Source: Apiospora phragmitis | Lineage: Eukaryota; Ascomycota; Sordariomycetes; Amphisphaeriales; Apiosporaceae | NCBI GenBank assembly: GCA_038363925.1 | Contig: JAQQWL010000002.1 | Coordinates: forward strand, 3,720,001 to 3,784,000 | Length of the DNA stretch: 64,000 nt | Direction: 5' to 3' | Shown here: positions 1 to 11,438 of the stretch, in pieces | Numbering within the stretch: the stretch's first letter is position 1 | How the letters are laid out: each line of letters opens with the position of its first letter | Made by a program: the position numbers and the translations under genes | The notes under the pieces: generated by a model | Seen by the model: the letters and a program-made list of their open reading frames with translations, nothing else | Databases searched by the model: none | What the model was told of the DNA's origin: nothing

Positions 1-258
<258 letters not shown>

Positions 259-936
259 GATTGTCCAGCTATATGTATTATGTAGTCACGTTCGCAATGA
301 AATACCCATCACATGCCCATGACGATCTCAGAATTTGATGAACAGCCCATGCAATATAGAAAAGATTACCGCGGAAGCGTCAGATATGGCAGCTGCGACT
401 TCTGTCTCAGTTGGTATGATAATGGAAAACGGCTACGGTATCCAAGGAAGGCAAGCAGGCGTGCGAATTACCCAATCCTAACTCACGGAGATGGTTGCAA
501 TAAGTACTACAGAGCTTGATGATATTAAGATGGACTCTATCCAAAGAGGAATGTCCCGATGTCCAGGGGAGGCGCAAGAGGGGTTATAAGAGGCAGTGGA
601 TATATTCGGGGACAGCCAGTGACAGTACATTTCAAACTACCCCAAGAACCCAAGCTGGGAACGAATGTTGCCATTATATGTTAGAAATGTCTATGTATCT
701 AAAGAAACGCCAATCTGTAGAATAGAAGTACACTTTTGTTGTCGTATAAGTTGAGAGTTGCAGGAGTTCGAAGTAACCCACGGGTGTAAAGACTGACAGA
801 TTGACCAATCAGCGGGCTCGACTCCGCAACGACATCAAACACCACGAAAGCCGCTTTGAGCTATCTCATGCAACCTTTCCAAGGGACCTAACAAAACCAC
901 CACATCCAACAACCACGACCTCTCGACACAGCAACT
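259..936. other. Intergenic, no gene seen
   Basis: Space between the PLP-enzyme 3' end and EMC7. The short open frames here have no recognisable domain or splice logic. It should hold the terminator of the first gene and the EMC7 promoter. The last ~100 nt (835-936) is rich in short CA and CAAC stretches, typical of a fungal 5' leader. Confidence 0.6.
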
Positions 937-1993
937 ATGCGAGTGCATTTCTCCGCCGCCGCGGCTCTCCTGAGCCTGCTGCTGCAACCCCTAACCGCCA
1001 GCGCCCTGGCCACGACCGCCGTAACCCTGACCATCCCAGCGCAGCCAAACCTGCCGAACCCGCACGCCCTGCCGCCCTCAACGCACGCCACGCTCGCGAC
1101 CCTGTACACGACCTACTCGGCGCCCCTGAGCGCGGCCAACACCTTCGTTTTCCGCAACGTCACGCCGGGCTCCTACCTCGCCGACGTGCACTGCGCGACC
1201 CACGCCTTCGCCCCGCTGCGCGTCGACGTTGTTGTCGCGGCCGGCTCCTCTGCCGCAGCGCCCGAAGAGAAGTTGGGCGGCCTGCTGCTGAGCGTGCAGG
1301 CGTGGGAGACATTCCGCGGCAACGACTGGGACAACAAGGGCGAGGAGGCCAAGGAGGTCGCGCTGGGCGGGGCGGGGTCGTTGGCGGCGACGGCGACGGC
1401 GGCGCTGCCGGTGCGGTGCTTGGCTCCTAAGCAGTACTTCATCGAACGGAGTTCTTGTGAGTCTTGACTTACCCCTTGCTCCTTTATCTGGAATGCTGGA
1501 GAAAGGAGCCTGTGTACAACGGGACACGGCATATTCTGGATGATGACAACGAAGGGGCACGAGGAAATATCCGATCAAGGGCTTTGCTAACCAACGAACT
1601 AAACTACAGTCTCGGTCACGAGCATCCTCAAGAACCCCATGATCCTGCTGGCCATGGTAAGCATGGGCATCTTCTTCCTCATGCCCAAGATGGTCGAGAA
1701 CAGTAAGTGCCACCCACATTAACCCGCCCCCAGTTTGCCCCGAATAATTGACTAAAAACTTCCTCCCTTTTTTACCAGTGGACCCGGAGATGCGCGCCGA
1801 GTTCGAGGAGCAGCAGAAGAACAACCCCATGGCCAACCTCATGGGCGGCGGCGGACAGCAGGCCGCCAACCCCATGGGCAACTTCGACATGGCCGCGTTC
1901 CTGGCCGGCTCGTCGAACAAGAAAGACGAGGGTGGCCCTGCCGCTATCGCTGCTTCAGACGCTGGCAACGGCGCCGGCAAGCGAAGGAAATAA
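937..1993 (+). CDS. EMC7: ER membrane protein complex subunit 7 (EMC7)
   Basis: Three exons, 937-1456, 1610-1702 and 1779-1993, give 275 residues; introns start GTGAGT and GTAAGT and end CAG. Residues 1-25 are a signal peptide (MRVHFSAAAALLSLLLQPLT...). A lumenal beta-sandwich follows (DUF2012-type, with NTFVFRNVTPGSYLADVHC), then a diagnostic block SVTSILKNPMILLAM leading into one membrane span and PKMVENMDPEMRAEFEEQQK. The cytosolic tail is rich in Gly, Asn and Met. EMC7 is a peripheral-lumenal subunit of the ER membrane complex that inserts tail-anchored and multi-spanning proteins. The reading frame is intact across all exons. The ATG is placed immediately before the signal peptide; no better upstream start exists. 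Identification rests on the block spanning exons 2-3, which is strongly conserved in the family. Confidence 0.93.
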
Positions 1994-2660
1994 AGGGGGT
2001 GCTGGGAAAGCGGCCCGTCACTGCTGTGTACACGTGACCCCTATTTATTAGTGCTGGCCCTGATGGACGACGATGGTAAATGGTCCAAATATTGAGTCCC
2101 TTTCGCTGTGGGATGCTAGACTTAGCCAGTGAGAACTGATGTTCTCATGATCATGCGAAACCTGACAGCAGTGGGCTAGCAGCCCAAATTCATCTTCAAA
2201 TCATTCACCAGAAAAGCCAGCCCATCGCTGTTCATGAGTCGTTGGATACCATCTAGTCAGGATCTCAAGGCAGTGTAGCAGCAACAAATACACATAAATG
2301 CATGATACAGACGTGTTGTATTACTGGACTAACGAGTTTCACACATTGGAGATATTCGAGGCGTTCCCTCTGAATCGTGGCGTGAAATTTAGGTATATAC
2401 GTAAAACCATGCTTGCTCATCTGCTCATTATAGGGATGCTGTCCAGTTGTCAGCCACCTTGAGTTTCTGTATGCATTCATACTGTCTGTCTCCCAACGTT
2501 TTGGAGACCCATTTGAGCATTGCCGCCGTAACGCCTATCATATCGTGATTCGTCTAAGAGGAATCATTTTCATCACTCAAGCAAAGCGCCGATTATGACA
2601 CAGCCTAATTGCTGTGCTTTTAAGCCAGATTCATCCATAACCTTGAGGTAATGTTTGGGC
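1994..2660. other. Convergent 3' intergenic region
   Basis: Lies between the stop codons of EMC7 (+) and the WW-domain gene (-), so it contains both terminators and no promoter. I see no coding potential; the short frames at 2265-2480 have no recognisable content. Confidence 0.6.
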
Positions 2661-3921
2661 TTAGAAATCATCACCACCGCCAAAGTCATCGCCACCACCG
2701 CCATAGTCATCGCCATCGTTGCCATCATTATAGCCTTGGGCGTAAGAATCTTGCTCGTGGTCATTAAAGGCATCAGCAACCAAAGCGCCACCAATCACGC
2801 CGGCACCGAGACCGAGCGCGGCACCTCCGGCCATTCCCATACCGCCGCCGCCGGATTTCTGGGGCCTACTGTGAATACCATGGTTAGCATTGTCTTCTCC
2901 AAAGTACTGGTAGCCGAGATTGGCGTGGCTCGAGGGTTTGGTTGCCCTTATTGTTATTACTTACCCCTGCTGATATCCGCCGCCGTACTGTGGTTGGCCG
3001 CCGTAGTAACCTCCCTGAGGTGGCCCGTAGCCAGGTTGGGGTCCATAACCAGGTTGACCATAGCCACCATACTGGCCAGGGGGAGGACCTCCGTAATAGG
3101 GCTGTATGGGAAAGTTCATATTAGTGATTTGCTCAGAATCTGTGGCATCACCGCCGACACGCATCATAGTGGGGGAGGTTTGGTGACGAGCTGCTGGCAC
3201 AGGAACCTGTTTGATGGAAATGTGTACATACCTGCTGGGGAGGAGGGCTTTGGTAGTAGCCCTGTTGAGGGCCAGGGCTACCATAACCACCCTGCTGTGG
3301 GTAGCCTCCCTGGGCCGGGTACTGGTTCTGCTTGTTCTTGCTTCCGCCGAAGATCTTGCCGAGCAAACCGCGCGACTTATCGCCGCGGTCTGCATCGCCA
3401 GGTCGTGGGGTAGCTGATCCGGGTACTGCGACTGGTTGGCGGGGCCAGGCGAGCCGCTCATGTAGGAGCCGGCGGCGCCTCTAGAGCCCGCGCCGGCGCG
3501 TGCATTTTCCTCTTCCTGCAGCTGGCGGGCCAGTCGCTCGTCCTCGCTCTCGCCGTGCGACGGGCCAGCGCCGCCGGGCTTCGTAGCGTTGTTCACGAAG
3601 GGGTTGGTCTTGCTGTCGCTGGGGCCAGGCGTCGATCCGGGGGTGTAGCCGGGCGGGGGGCCCATGGGGGCTTCGGAGTTGGGATCGACGGCGGGCGCTG
3701 TCGGCTTGTCCCATTGCGACTTCTTGGTATAGGTGTTGACGTAGAACCTGGACGGGTATTGTGTTAACGAACCTCGTCTTCTTTCTCGGCCTGGCTATCA
3801 GTAGGGCCTGACCTAGCAGGAGCTTTACTTACCATTCTTTGTACTGCTCGTTCCAGCGCGCAACCCAACCCTCAGGGACCCTGGGAGGCGGGGGGCCTGA
3901 AGGTGCGTCGAAGTCTGCCAT
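2661..3921 (-). CDS. WW-domain protein with Gly/Tyr/Gln-rich tail (Wwm1-like)
   Basis: Four exons on the minus strand: 3921-3833, 3747-3232, 3101-2965 and 2868-2661 (316 residues after one frame correction). Residues ~18-45 form a WW domain split by intron 1, with WVARWNEQYKEW then FYVNTYTKKSQWDKP, so both signature tryptophans and the aromatic pair are present. A charged segment DERLARQLQEEENARA follows, then RGLLGKIFGGSKNKQNQYP, long PxYGQ/GYG repeats, a Gly/Ala hydrophobic patch (GMGMAGGAALGLGAGVIGGA) and an acidic-glycine tail ending GGGDDF. The layout resembles fungal Wwm1-type proteins; WW domains bind proline-rich ligands. The frame breaks at the GGGG run 3407-3410: one more base would join DQLP to PRPGDADRGDKSRG, so a missing homopolymer base is likely. 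Its partner is unknown. Confidence 0.88.
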
Positions 3922-5634
3922 GCGGATTGTATTTCTAGGGTTATCTGGCAAAGGAAAAGGTAAAACAAAGTAAAGTAAAAGTAGGCAAGTATGGAGCTGA
4001 AGAGAATATGTGTCGTGTCGGTTCAATCGAAGCTGTCGAAGGGTCTTGCTGTATACGAGTGTCTAAGTAAGTGGGGGGCCCCTGGTACGATGTGGATGTG
4101 GAGGGGGGGGGGGGATGTGTGCTTTGTATGTGTTTCGGGAAGGAGGTTGTTTGTCCGGTGGACCAGTGAGAGACGGACTTGTTCCTAAGGGAGTTCGCGA
4201 GGAGGAAAGAAGTGGTTTTATGTATTGAATTTTTGGAATTTGGATTTGGATTCACACAGGTGCATTCGTAGAAACATCAAGAACATACATAGCCCGAATA
4301 GATGCATACTGTACACCCGAAAGCAGTTCCCACCTGGCCGGCCTGGGGGGCGATGTTCGATGATGCAGATGGGGTGGGACACACTCACGTGGGTGTCTCC
4401 CACGTACGCGGACGCAATGGCGAGTTGAAAGATCTAGATGCTCTGCACTGCCACCAGTTATTGGATGTCGGCCATCTTGGCTTCGCTCTTGGCGAGAGGT
4501 AGCCCGCTCAAAAGCCCGCCTGCTCGCGCAATTCCTCAACACTAAAACACGGCGCTAGCCATAACACGCGCAGGGTCCCGGAATCTTCTTTGTAAGGTGT
4601 CAGGCTGTATGTACGTGGTAGTGTATGAAGTAACAGGTGGCATTGGAATTTTCCACAACGGAGGCCACCATGAAGACCAGGCAGCCAGGCAGGCAGTACA
4701 GCTATGTCACAATCGTGGCTGTGCCGCGCTCGCTGACTTGCTACCTACCTGCATTACGCACCTCGCGGCAAATTGGAATGTTCTGCTATATCCGCATTGG
4801 AGGGAATCCCCAATGCTCCCGAGGGCCGCACCAGTGGGACAACGAATGAAGGTGACGACTACGATGGTACAGTTGGTATAAGCCACCGTCGGCTGCCAAT
4901 CACGGGGGATTGCCGCTGACTCCAATCAGTCACGGCTGGTCAAGCATGCCCACCCGCATCTGACTGCTTCTCAACTTGAAACATATGGCAACAACAAAAT
5001 TGGTCGGTATCTGGACTACATCTTGTGTGCACGTCGTACTGAAGTTTCCAAAAATAAACCGCACTAACAAAATGCACGTTCTTGCATTGCATAAATAGTC
5101 GGGTAGGGTGGCAGATGGGTAATGAACTTGCAGCTGAGGTTGCTGAAACACCAATGATGGCGTCCCATCAAATGGGTATACCTACTCTCATTGCATACAA
5201 ATTACATATGTAGCTGCCACTCCTACCCAGTCGATTCCCGAGGACCAGGTACACAGCCACCCTTTGTCCCTGACCGACTTCTCCGGAGGCAAAGAAGAGA
5301 AAAAGAAGAAAATATTGAGGATGATCACAACGCCGAGTACGCGAACTGCGAGCCGGTGCAACGGAGCAATCCCAAGGCGACAACAAAGGGGCATATGGAA
5401 ATACATCGTAACGTCTCTTAGGTTGGTGAGCCGATGTCCGAGTTGGCAACAATACCGTACAGACCCTACCTACCCAAGTAGACAAACAAAGACAACCTTC
5501 AGTGACCAGACTCCCTACGTGAATCGATTCACACCTTGCGAATACCCCCAACACCACCAGAAATAACCCAAGGCCCATTGCGCCAGGGTTTCCAGAAAAA
5601 AAAACACCATAAATGCTGCAATTTAACATCTTGT
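3922..5634. other. Intergenic: WW-gene promoter and PNS1 3' region
   Basis: No supported gene. The part just above 3921 is the WW-gene promoter and leader. It includes a G12 run at 4103-4114 and pyrimidine-poor, G-rich sequence to ~4180. The rest should include the PNS1 3' UTR. The frames at 4252-4542 and 5168-5629 have no recognisable domain. Confidence 0.55.
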
Positions 5635-8020
5635 CTAAACCATGTCGCGGCTCTCGTTTCGGCCACCGAAGAGGTTCGCCGCTTCCATGCAGTAGCCCAT
5701 CCGTCCGCTTCCCATCCTACGCTCACTTCCATAGCAGATGAGAGCTGCGTCAAGTATGCCAATCATTATGCCTTCCAGAGCGCCCAAGATGCTGTAACCG
5801 ATCGCTCCAGCAACCAGGCCGACAATATAGGCGTAGGCGCTTCCCTTGATACCAGCTCCTTGGGGCAGCTGAATCTCCAACTGCCGCGCAGTCATGACCC
5901 AGCCTGCGAACCCAAGCCCAGCAGCCACAACTGTGCGCGTGGCGTGGAGAAGGAACTTGGCAAGTCGATACGGCATAAGACCGGTGCTGTACCTATTCGC
6001 ATGCCGGAGGTGACCTAGACCCAGTGTATTCGTTGGATTGTCCGAATCCAAAAACTGCATCCTGCTGAGCTGCGCTGCCGACAACATCAGAGGTAGTGTA
6101 TGGATCGCGGCATGTGTGATAACCAAGGGATTCGTCAAGAGAAACACGGATGCCGGGGTGTACCGGTTAAGGAGAAATCCCACAGTCTTGGAGACTCTGT
6201 GGGGCAAGGCTATAAGGGGCAACCGAATGGCCAAAGCGAGAAGTGTAGCGGCACAGATCGTCCCGAATGTGGAATTGGTCGCGTGCTGCAGTGCTTTCTC
6301 CCACCACAGCGTTTGACGGCGACGGGGGCTGTTTGTTGCGGTGGAAGTACCAGTTCGAAACCGTACCGGCCACAGTGGCCCTGACCACATTGCTGGATAT
6401 GGAGATTGTCCATAAGTACATCAGAGCAAAGAATACACCCAGCCACCAGCTCGCGGCACCGATGACATATGACGACAGTGACCTAGAGAAGTAGCCACCG
6501 AGAAAGACGCGCGTAAACATCGATAGCCAAATCCACGTCCAGCCAACAGTGAAAGCTAGCGCACAGAACCCGAGCATGACAAGTGCTGGGTTTGCGCTGA
6601 GGACACGGCTGGTAAACGCAAGCATCTCGGTAGCCCTGGATATCGTATCTCGTGTTTTCAGGATCAGGAAAACATAAACAAAGGCTGCAATACCGGGCAC
6701 AATAGAGCTGTACCTCATAACTCGGTCTTGAAGTCGCGTTCCGTTATCAGGCCCCTGGAAGCTCAGGACCATAGTGTATATCGAGAATGAGATAAGAACT
6801 ATGGGGCTGCCAATGATGATGATGCCCACGAGCTGTCGTACATATGATCGCAGTGCCGCCATCCATACTAAAGAGACTATGACTGCCACGACGGTGTCGA
6901 CTGCCAGGAGATAGTATGACCTGTTTAAAGCGGTGTAGATGGTGTCGCCTATGGGATTCTTCCGGCTCGGTGTCGACGTATGGAGCCAGACCAGCACAAA
7001 TGTGGCGAACAGAGAGGCAATGGCTATTAGGTAGAGCCACGCCCAGAACTGATCGTTCTTAAACAATTCGTTTTGATATTCGACATGTGTCGGTCCTGGG
7101 ATGGGTTCCTCTGGCGGCTCCTCCTCCTCTAGAATGGTTTGCCGCATCAGCCTAGGATCATGCTCGAGGTTGGATTCCCTTTTGCTCGGGGTAGCCCCTT
7201 TCCAGCCTCCGGATTTGGATTTGAACTGCTGAAACGCGGGGGGATCCGTGTCGACTGGTGTTTCCTGCAGTAAATCCTCCGGCACCTCGTTGTCCAGCAT
7301 CTCGGATTCGAGGCCGATGTCCACCATCTTGCCGCCGTCGCTGCTATCCGAGTTGGCGCGCTCGCTCTTGCGCTTCCCGGAGGTCTCGGTCTCATCCTGA
7401 CGTTTCTGTTTGCCTGTGCGGTCTTTGAAGTCCTTGAAACTGGACTCGCCGTTCCAGCTGCTCTTGATGCCCATCGGGCGACCCCGGTCTTCGTACCCTC
7501 TCGTATCCCGCTCACCGCTCCTGTCCAGAGACCCTCGGCTTTGTTCATTCTCGGAGGCGGAGCTCTGTGATCCGGCTCGACACAAAGACACGCCTTGACC
7601 GTTGTAGCGCCCGCAGATCGGCAGCTTCGCGCAAGTCATCTTCGTCCTCGTCTTGGAACTCGTTGAGAGCGCTGTGGAACAGCGGCGCAGCGTCCTGGCC
7701 GCCTTGATAGCGCGAACCGAAGCCGAACCTCGAGCCGGAGGGCTGGTATGGGTTGCCCAGGCGAGAATGGTAGGCGGATCGCGTGGGGTGGCGGGAGAAG
7801 CGGGAGGATGGGTCGGAGGTCTGTCGGCCGGATGGTTCGCCAGTCGCATCTGTCTGGCCGAAGTTGGACAGACGCGACTGCGACTGGGCTAGGAATTTGG
7901 AGGCATCTTCACTCAGCCAGTCAGCATCTAGATCTGGCACGGAGTGCATCATGTTGGGAAGATCGCAAACGATATCCAGGGCGATCTGAGAGATGGGGGC
8001 AACTTACATTCCGAGAACAT
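5635..8020 (-). CDS. PNS1: Choline-transporter-like protein (Pns1/CTL/SLC44 family)
   Basis: Minus strand; exon 1 is only 13 nt (8020-8008, MFSE plus one base), then 7933-5635; 769 residues after two corrections. A hydrophilic N-terminal third (ASKFLAQSQSRLSNFGQ, then Ser/Arg/Asp-rich) precedes about ten membrane segments starting at FWAWLYLIAIASLFATFVLV. The signature AGTVSNWYFHR and the C-terminal core TNSTFGTICAATL with GALEGIMIGILDAALICY fix the CTL (choline-transporter-like, DUF580) family, a plasma-membrane protein family. Yeast Pns1 has no firmly established substrate, so choline transport is not proven. Two breaks occur: near 7559-7567 (between SSRITE and SASENEQ) and at the TTT 6312-6314 (between NKQPPSPS and TLWWEKAL). 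Alternative acceptors for exon 2 lie 6 nt apart; both keep frame. Confidence 0.88.
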
Positions 8021-9758
8021 ATCGGCAGCGCCAGAAGAGACGGCCTCTTATAGATAAGAGATATGGGTGAGTCGGAAACAGTCAAAGGATACAGTTCCCT
8101 CTATCAACAGTTTATGTGTGGATGTTTCCTGATTGAAAGGGATAAGGCACTTGTCGCAGCTGGGTCACATAGAACAAGGCAAACAAATGATGGTGGATGA
8201 GCGGGAGGTGGTAAGAGAGTGAGTGAGTGTTTGGGGACGCGGTTATCGGGGTTGGGGAACGATGACGATATGCAGATTAGGCAATAATCCAAATCCAGGT
8301 GGTACAAACGACGGATGTGGGAAGAATGAAGCAGCTATGATGATTGATTCTGGACAAACGGCTACTTTATTACTCCTCCTCCACAACGAAGAGGAAGTGC
8401 TGCATAAGCATAGATGGTAGGGTAGGTAAGTAGGTTTTTGGAAATCTACTTGTAAGAACAAATGAGTTTGTTGTTGCATGTCACGCCGACATTATTATTA
8501 GGTGCTTTAGCAGATGGCTTGCTTCACTTCCCACTCTAACAGGATCGGGATCCATTTGATTGGGGGATCCTCCACTATCACAGGCACCCGTGGACTTGCC
8601 CAGCAGCCGCCTGCCCATGGAACTGCACGCGGATGTTTTTCCTTAATGCCGGCTTCGGTAAGGTCTGCCTTAAGGTCTTACATACAAGGCCCCAGGCGAA
8701 TGCAGCGGGTACTGCGGGGCACACACGCTCTTCTCCTCCGAGACTCAGAGACTCATTCGTAGATGGGTTAGACCCTGCAGCAATTCAGTGTCCACTGCGA
8801 ACCAGCGCACATGCAAAACCAACCTTGGTGCTTGGGGCCTTGAGGCTTAACATGAGCATCATCTTCTCTTGGTCTTTTGGTCCATTGAAGGAATCCATAT
8901 CAATGACTGCGATCAGCTTCTATTTACTTGTGACAACCACGGAAACACAGGCGGTGAGTTGTGAGTTATGTATGTTGGTAATCACGTACAGTAGCACTGC
9001 AAGAATGATTTGAGTCACGAGCCTTCTGTGTCGTCGGGAGTGGCAGATGATGGTTGAGGCTTGTGCATCTCTGAGGTCATCCTTCCCCCTTGTCTTAACC
9101 TGCCTAATCGCTGGTCTTATCAGCACCTATCACCTATCGGCCAGGTAGGCGGGCGCATCTGCAACGACTCTTGCTTCACCGTCACTAACGTGAGCTATCT
9201 ATCTGTTGACACAGGTTTGTTGCTACTGCTACTGAAACTACCTACACCATTATTCACCGGATAGGTCTAGCCTCCTTGGTACTTGTTCAATGCTACCTTA
9301 GGGACTGCTCGGGCTGGTGGACAGTACCCAGTGATCAGCGGAAGCTTCTTTGACAACACCCACCGCATTGCCCTGTTGAATAGACTTTTGTGCATATCAT
9401 ACATACAACGTACTGTACGTGCATCCAGTCGCAACCACAGCAACGGTTTTGTCGTGTCTCATTGGTATACGTCGTACCAAACACCTCACACATCGCTCCT
9501 CCAAACATCACGTGCCTGATAGCATCCGGATCTTTCGATATACTATATCAAAAACCTGGCATTGAACCAGCACCCTTTGACGACGACGAGGGCGACGACG
9601 GTGGTTCGACTTGAAATTTGATACCACATCACGGGATAACCTCGTTCTCCCCTCTCCCAGCTCCAAACTGCCGAATACGAACCATACCCCTCAAACCTTC
9701 CGACCCCCCCCCCCCTCCCGACATCCCTCCTCCCTCTTCACAGCCAGCAGCGCCGAAC
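8021..9758. promoter_or_regulatory. Divergent promoter region of PNS1 and the Rab gene
   Basis: Between two start codons facing away from each other, so both promoters must lie here. No gene is seen. A C12 run at 9704-9715, inside a pyrimidine-rich tract ending at 9740, sits 44 nt upstream of the Rab start, typical of a fungal transcription-start/leader region. I cannot assign specific factor sites. Confidence 0.5.
9704..9715 (+). repeat. C12 homopolymer in the Rab 5' leader
   Basis: Twelve consecutive C in a CT-rich stretch just upstream of the Rab start codon. Its exact length is unreliable in a sequence with many homopolymer errors. Confidence 0.7.
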
Positions 9759-10554
9759 ATGTCCTCTCCACCATGGGGACTACATCGCCAAGCTGGTATG
9801 CATAGGCGATTCGGGATGCGGTAAATCGTCCCTGACCATCCGACTCTGTGAGGGCCGCTTCAGCCCCCAGCACGACGTGACCATCGGCGTCGAGTTCGGC
9901 TCGCGCATAGTCCCCGTCGGCCCGCCCCATTCCAAAGCCCTGCAGCAGGCCGCCCTGTCGTCGAAAAACAAAGCCAACAGCAGCGGCGGAGGGAGCTCCG
10001 ACGCGAACGGGGGCGGCGGCGGCGGTCTCCCCGATCCGCCCAAGAGCTCCGACCAGCAGAAACACATGAAGCTGTCCCTCTGGGACACGGCGGGCCAGGA
10101 GACCTACAAGTCGGTGACGCGGTCCTACTTCCGGGGCGCCTCGGGCGCCCTGCTCGTCTTCGACATCAGCCGCAAGTCCACGTTCGCGCACGTTACCGAC
10201 TGGCTGTCCGACCTGCGCCAGATCGCCGAGCCCGACATCGTGGTCATCCTGGTCGGCAACAAGGCCGACCTGGCGGGCGAGGAGGACAACAAGCGCGAGG
10301 TCACGGTCGCCGAGGCGCAGGACTGGGCCCGCCAGAACGGCGTCCTGCAGTACGTCGAAACGAGCGCCAAGAGCGGCGAGGGCGTCGAGCTCGCCTTCAT
10401 GCAGGTCGCCGAGCGCATCTTCGACAACATCAACGCCGGCAAGTACGACCTCAACGACCGCCGGAGCGGTGTCAAGGGCCCCGGCCCGGGCCAGACCGGA
10501 CGCCAAGTCAGGCTGAACGACTCGAGTAAGGGGAATGGGGGAGGATGCTGTTAG
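9759..10554 (+). CDS. Rab-family small GTPase with large internal insert (Rab4/Ypt4-like)
   Basis: 264 residues after one correction. All G motifs are visible: G1 GDSGCGKSS, switch I VTIGVEFGS, G3 WDTAGQE, G4 NKAD and G5 ETSAK. The C-terminal GGCC should carry two geranylgeranyl groups. DYIAKLVCIGDSG and TIGVEFG resemble the Rab2/Rab4/Rab14 group. Unusual is a ~50-residue Ser/Gly/Asp/Lys-rich insert (about residues 53-104, with SSKNKANSSGGGSSDANGGG) between switch I and the strand before WDTAGQE, making the protein larger than the usual ~200-215 residues. The frame breaks at GGGG 9775-9778: removing one G joins MSSPPW to DYIAKLV, so the start at 9759 is well supported. No intron is seen. Role inferred: endosomal/recycling membrane traffic. 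Confidence 0.9.
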
Positions 10555-11438
10555 AGCATGCGAGCGTACTGATGATGAATGGTATTAATGATCTGGATCC
10601 AGGGGAGATGGTGATGAGAGTCACAACAATAACAGCAACAGTAACAGCAACAAAAAAGCATCAGCAACAGGTAGTGCAAAATCTGTACATAAGACAAGAA
10701 ACGCAGTTTTATCTGTCAACGCGAGGAGTAGGGAATGGCAAATGCGAAGGAAGGATGATACCCTTATTGAGGTCCTGCCATAGAAGTAGCAAGCAAGCAT
10801 TCAAGCATGGAGAAGGGGCACACGATTTATTCGGACCGTAGCAGTTCGACTTTGGTTTACAATTATCAGCATTGCTGCCCATGAGAACAAACAAGCCGAC
10901 GTGGGCATCACAAATTTATAATCGAGCATCATGATACCCGATCGTGTCATTCGTATAATGCTCTTTCGTTCTTGAAGAAAAAATAGGTTTGAGGAGGATT
11001 CCTGACAGACTTGCGCCATGCCGACATGTTACGTTCTCATCTGGCGTACGATATACACACATACAGACTAGATATATGAAGCCTGCATATCAACGGACAG
11101 TTGGTTCAACATAGAAAGAAAGAAAAGTCCACATTATTATCTAGATAGTGGCGTGATGACTCCTTTTCTTGGTGGAATTGGGGTCTCCTGGCAAGCCCGC
11201 ACCCAACACCTTTTACATATTCCCTGCCGGAACTCCACCACCCCCTAGCTGTTCCCTGTGATCACTCCAGAGATATGCTACCTGATATCGTTACAATCCG
11301 AAGGCGGGAGATCACAGATGATGTTCCATCACCCATGGCCAGCACCCCTCTCAGTGTTTGTGGAGGAGAGACCTAAATGTCCCCACAATAAAATGGTGGT
11401 GATCATATTGTCTATAAAGGCCAGCGCGATGACGCCTC
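10555..11438. other. Convergent 3' region between Rab and PMT2
   Basis: Holds both 3' UTRs and terminators. It contains short CAACA/ACAGCAACA repeats (~10625-10670) and nothing that looks coding. Confidence 0.55.

Noticed and set aside
1078..1980. 300-codon minus-strand frame across EMC7
   Set aside because: It is a mirror of the EMC7 exons and introns, arginine-rich and without family features.
3369..3420. Possible short intron in the WW-domain gene
   Set aside because: The only GT..AG options are 13 or 37 nt and the longer one leads straight to a stop; a lost base in the G4 run explains the frames better.
9691..10506. 271-codon open frame antisense to the Rab gene
   Set aside because: GC-rich third positions of the Rab codons keep the opposite strand open; the minus frame has no domain, whereas the plus frame has every GTPase motif.
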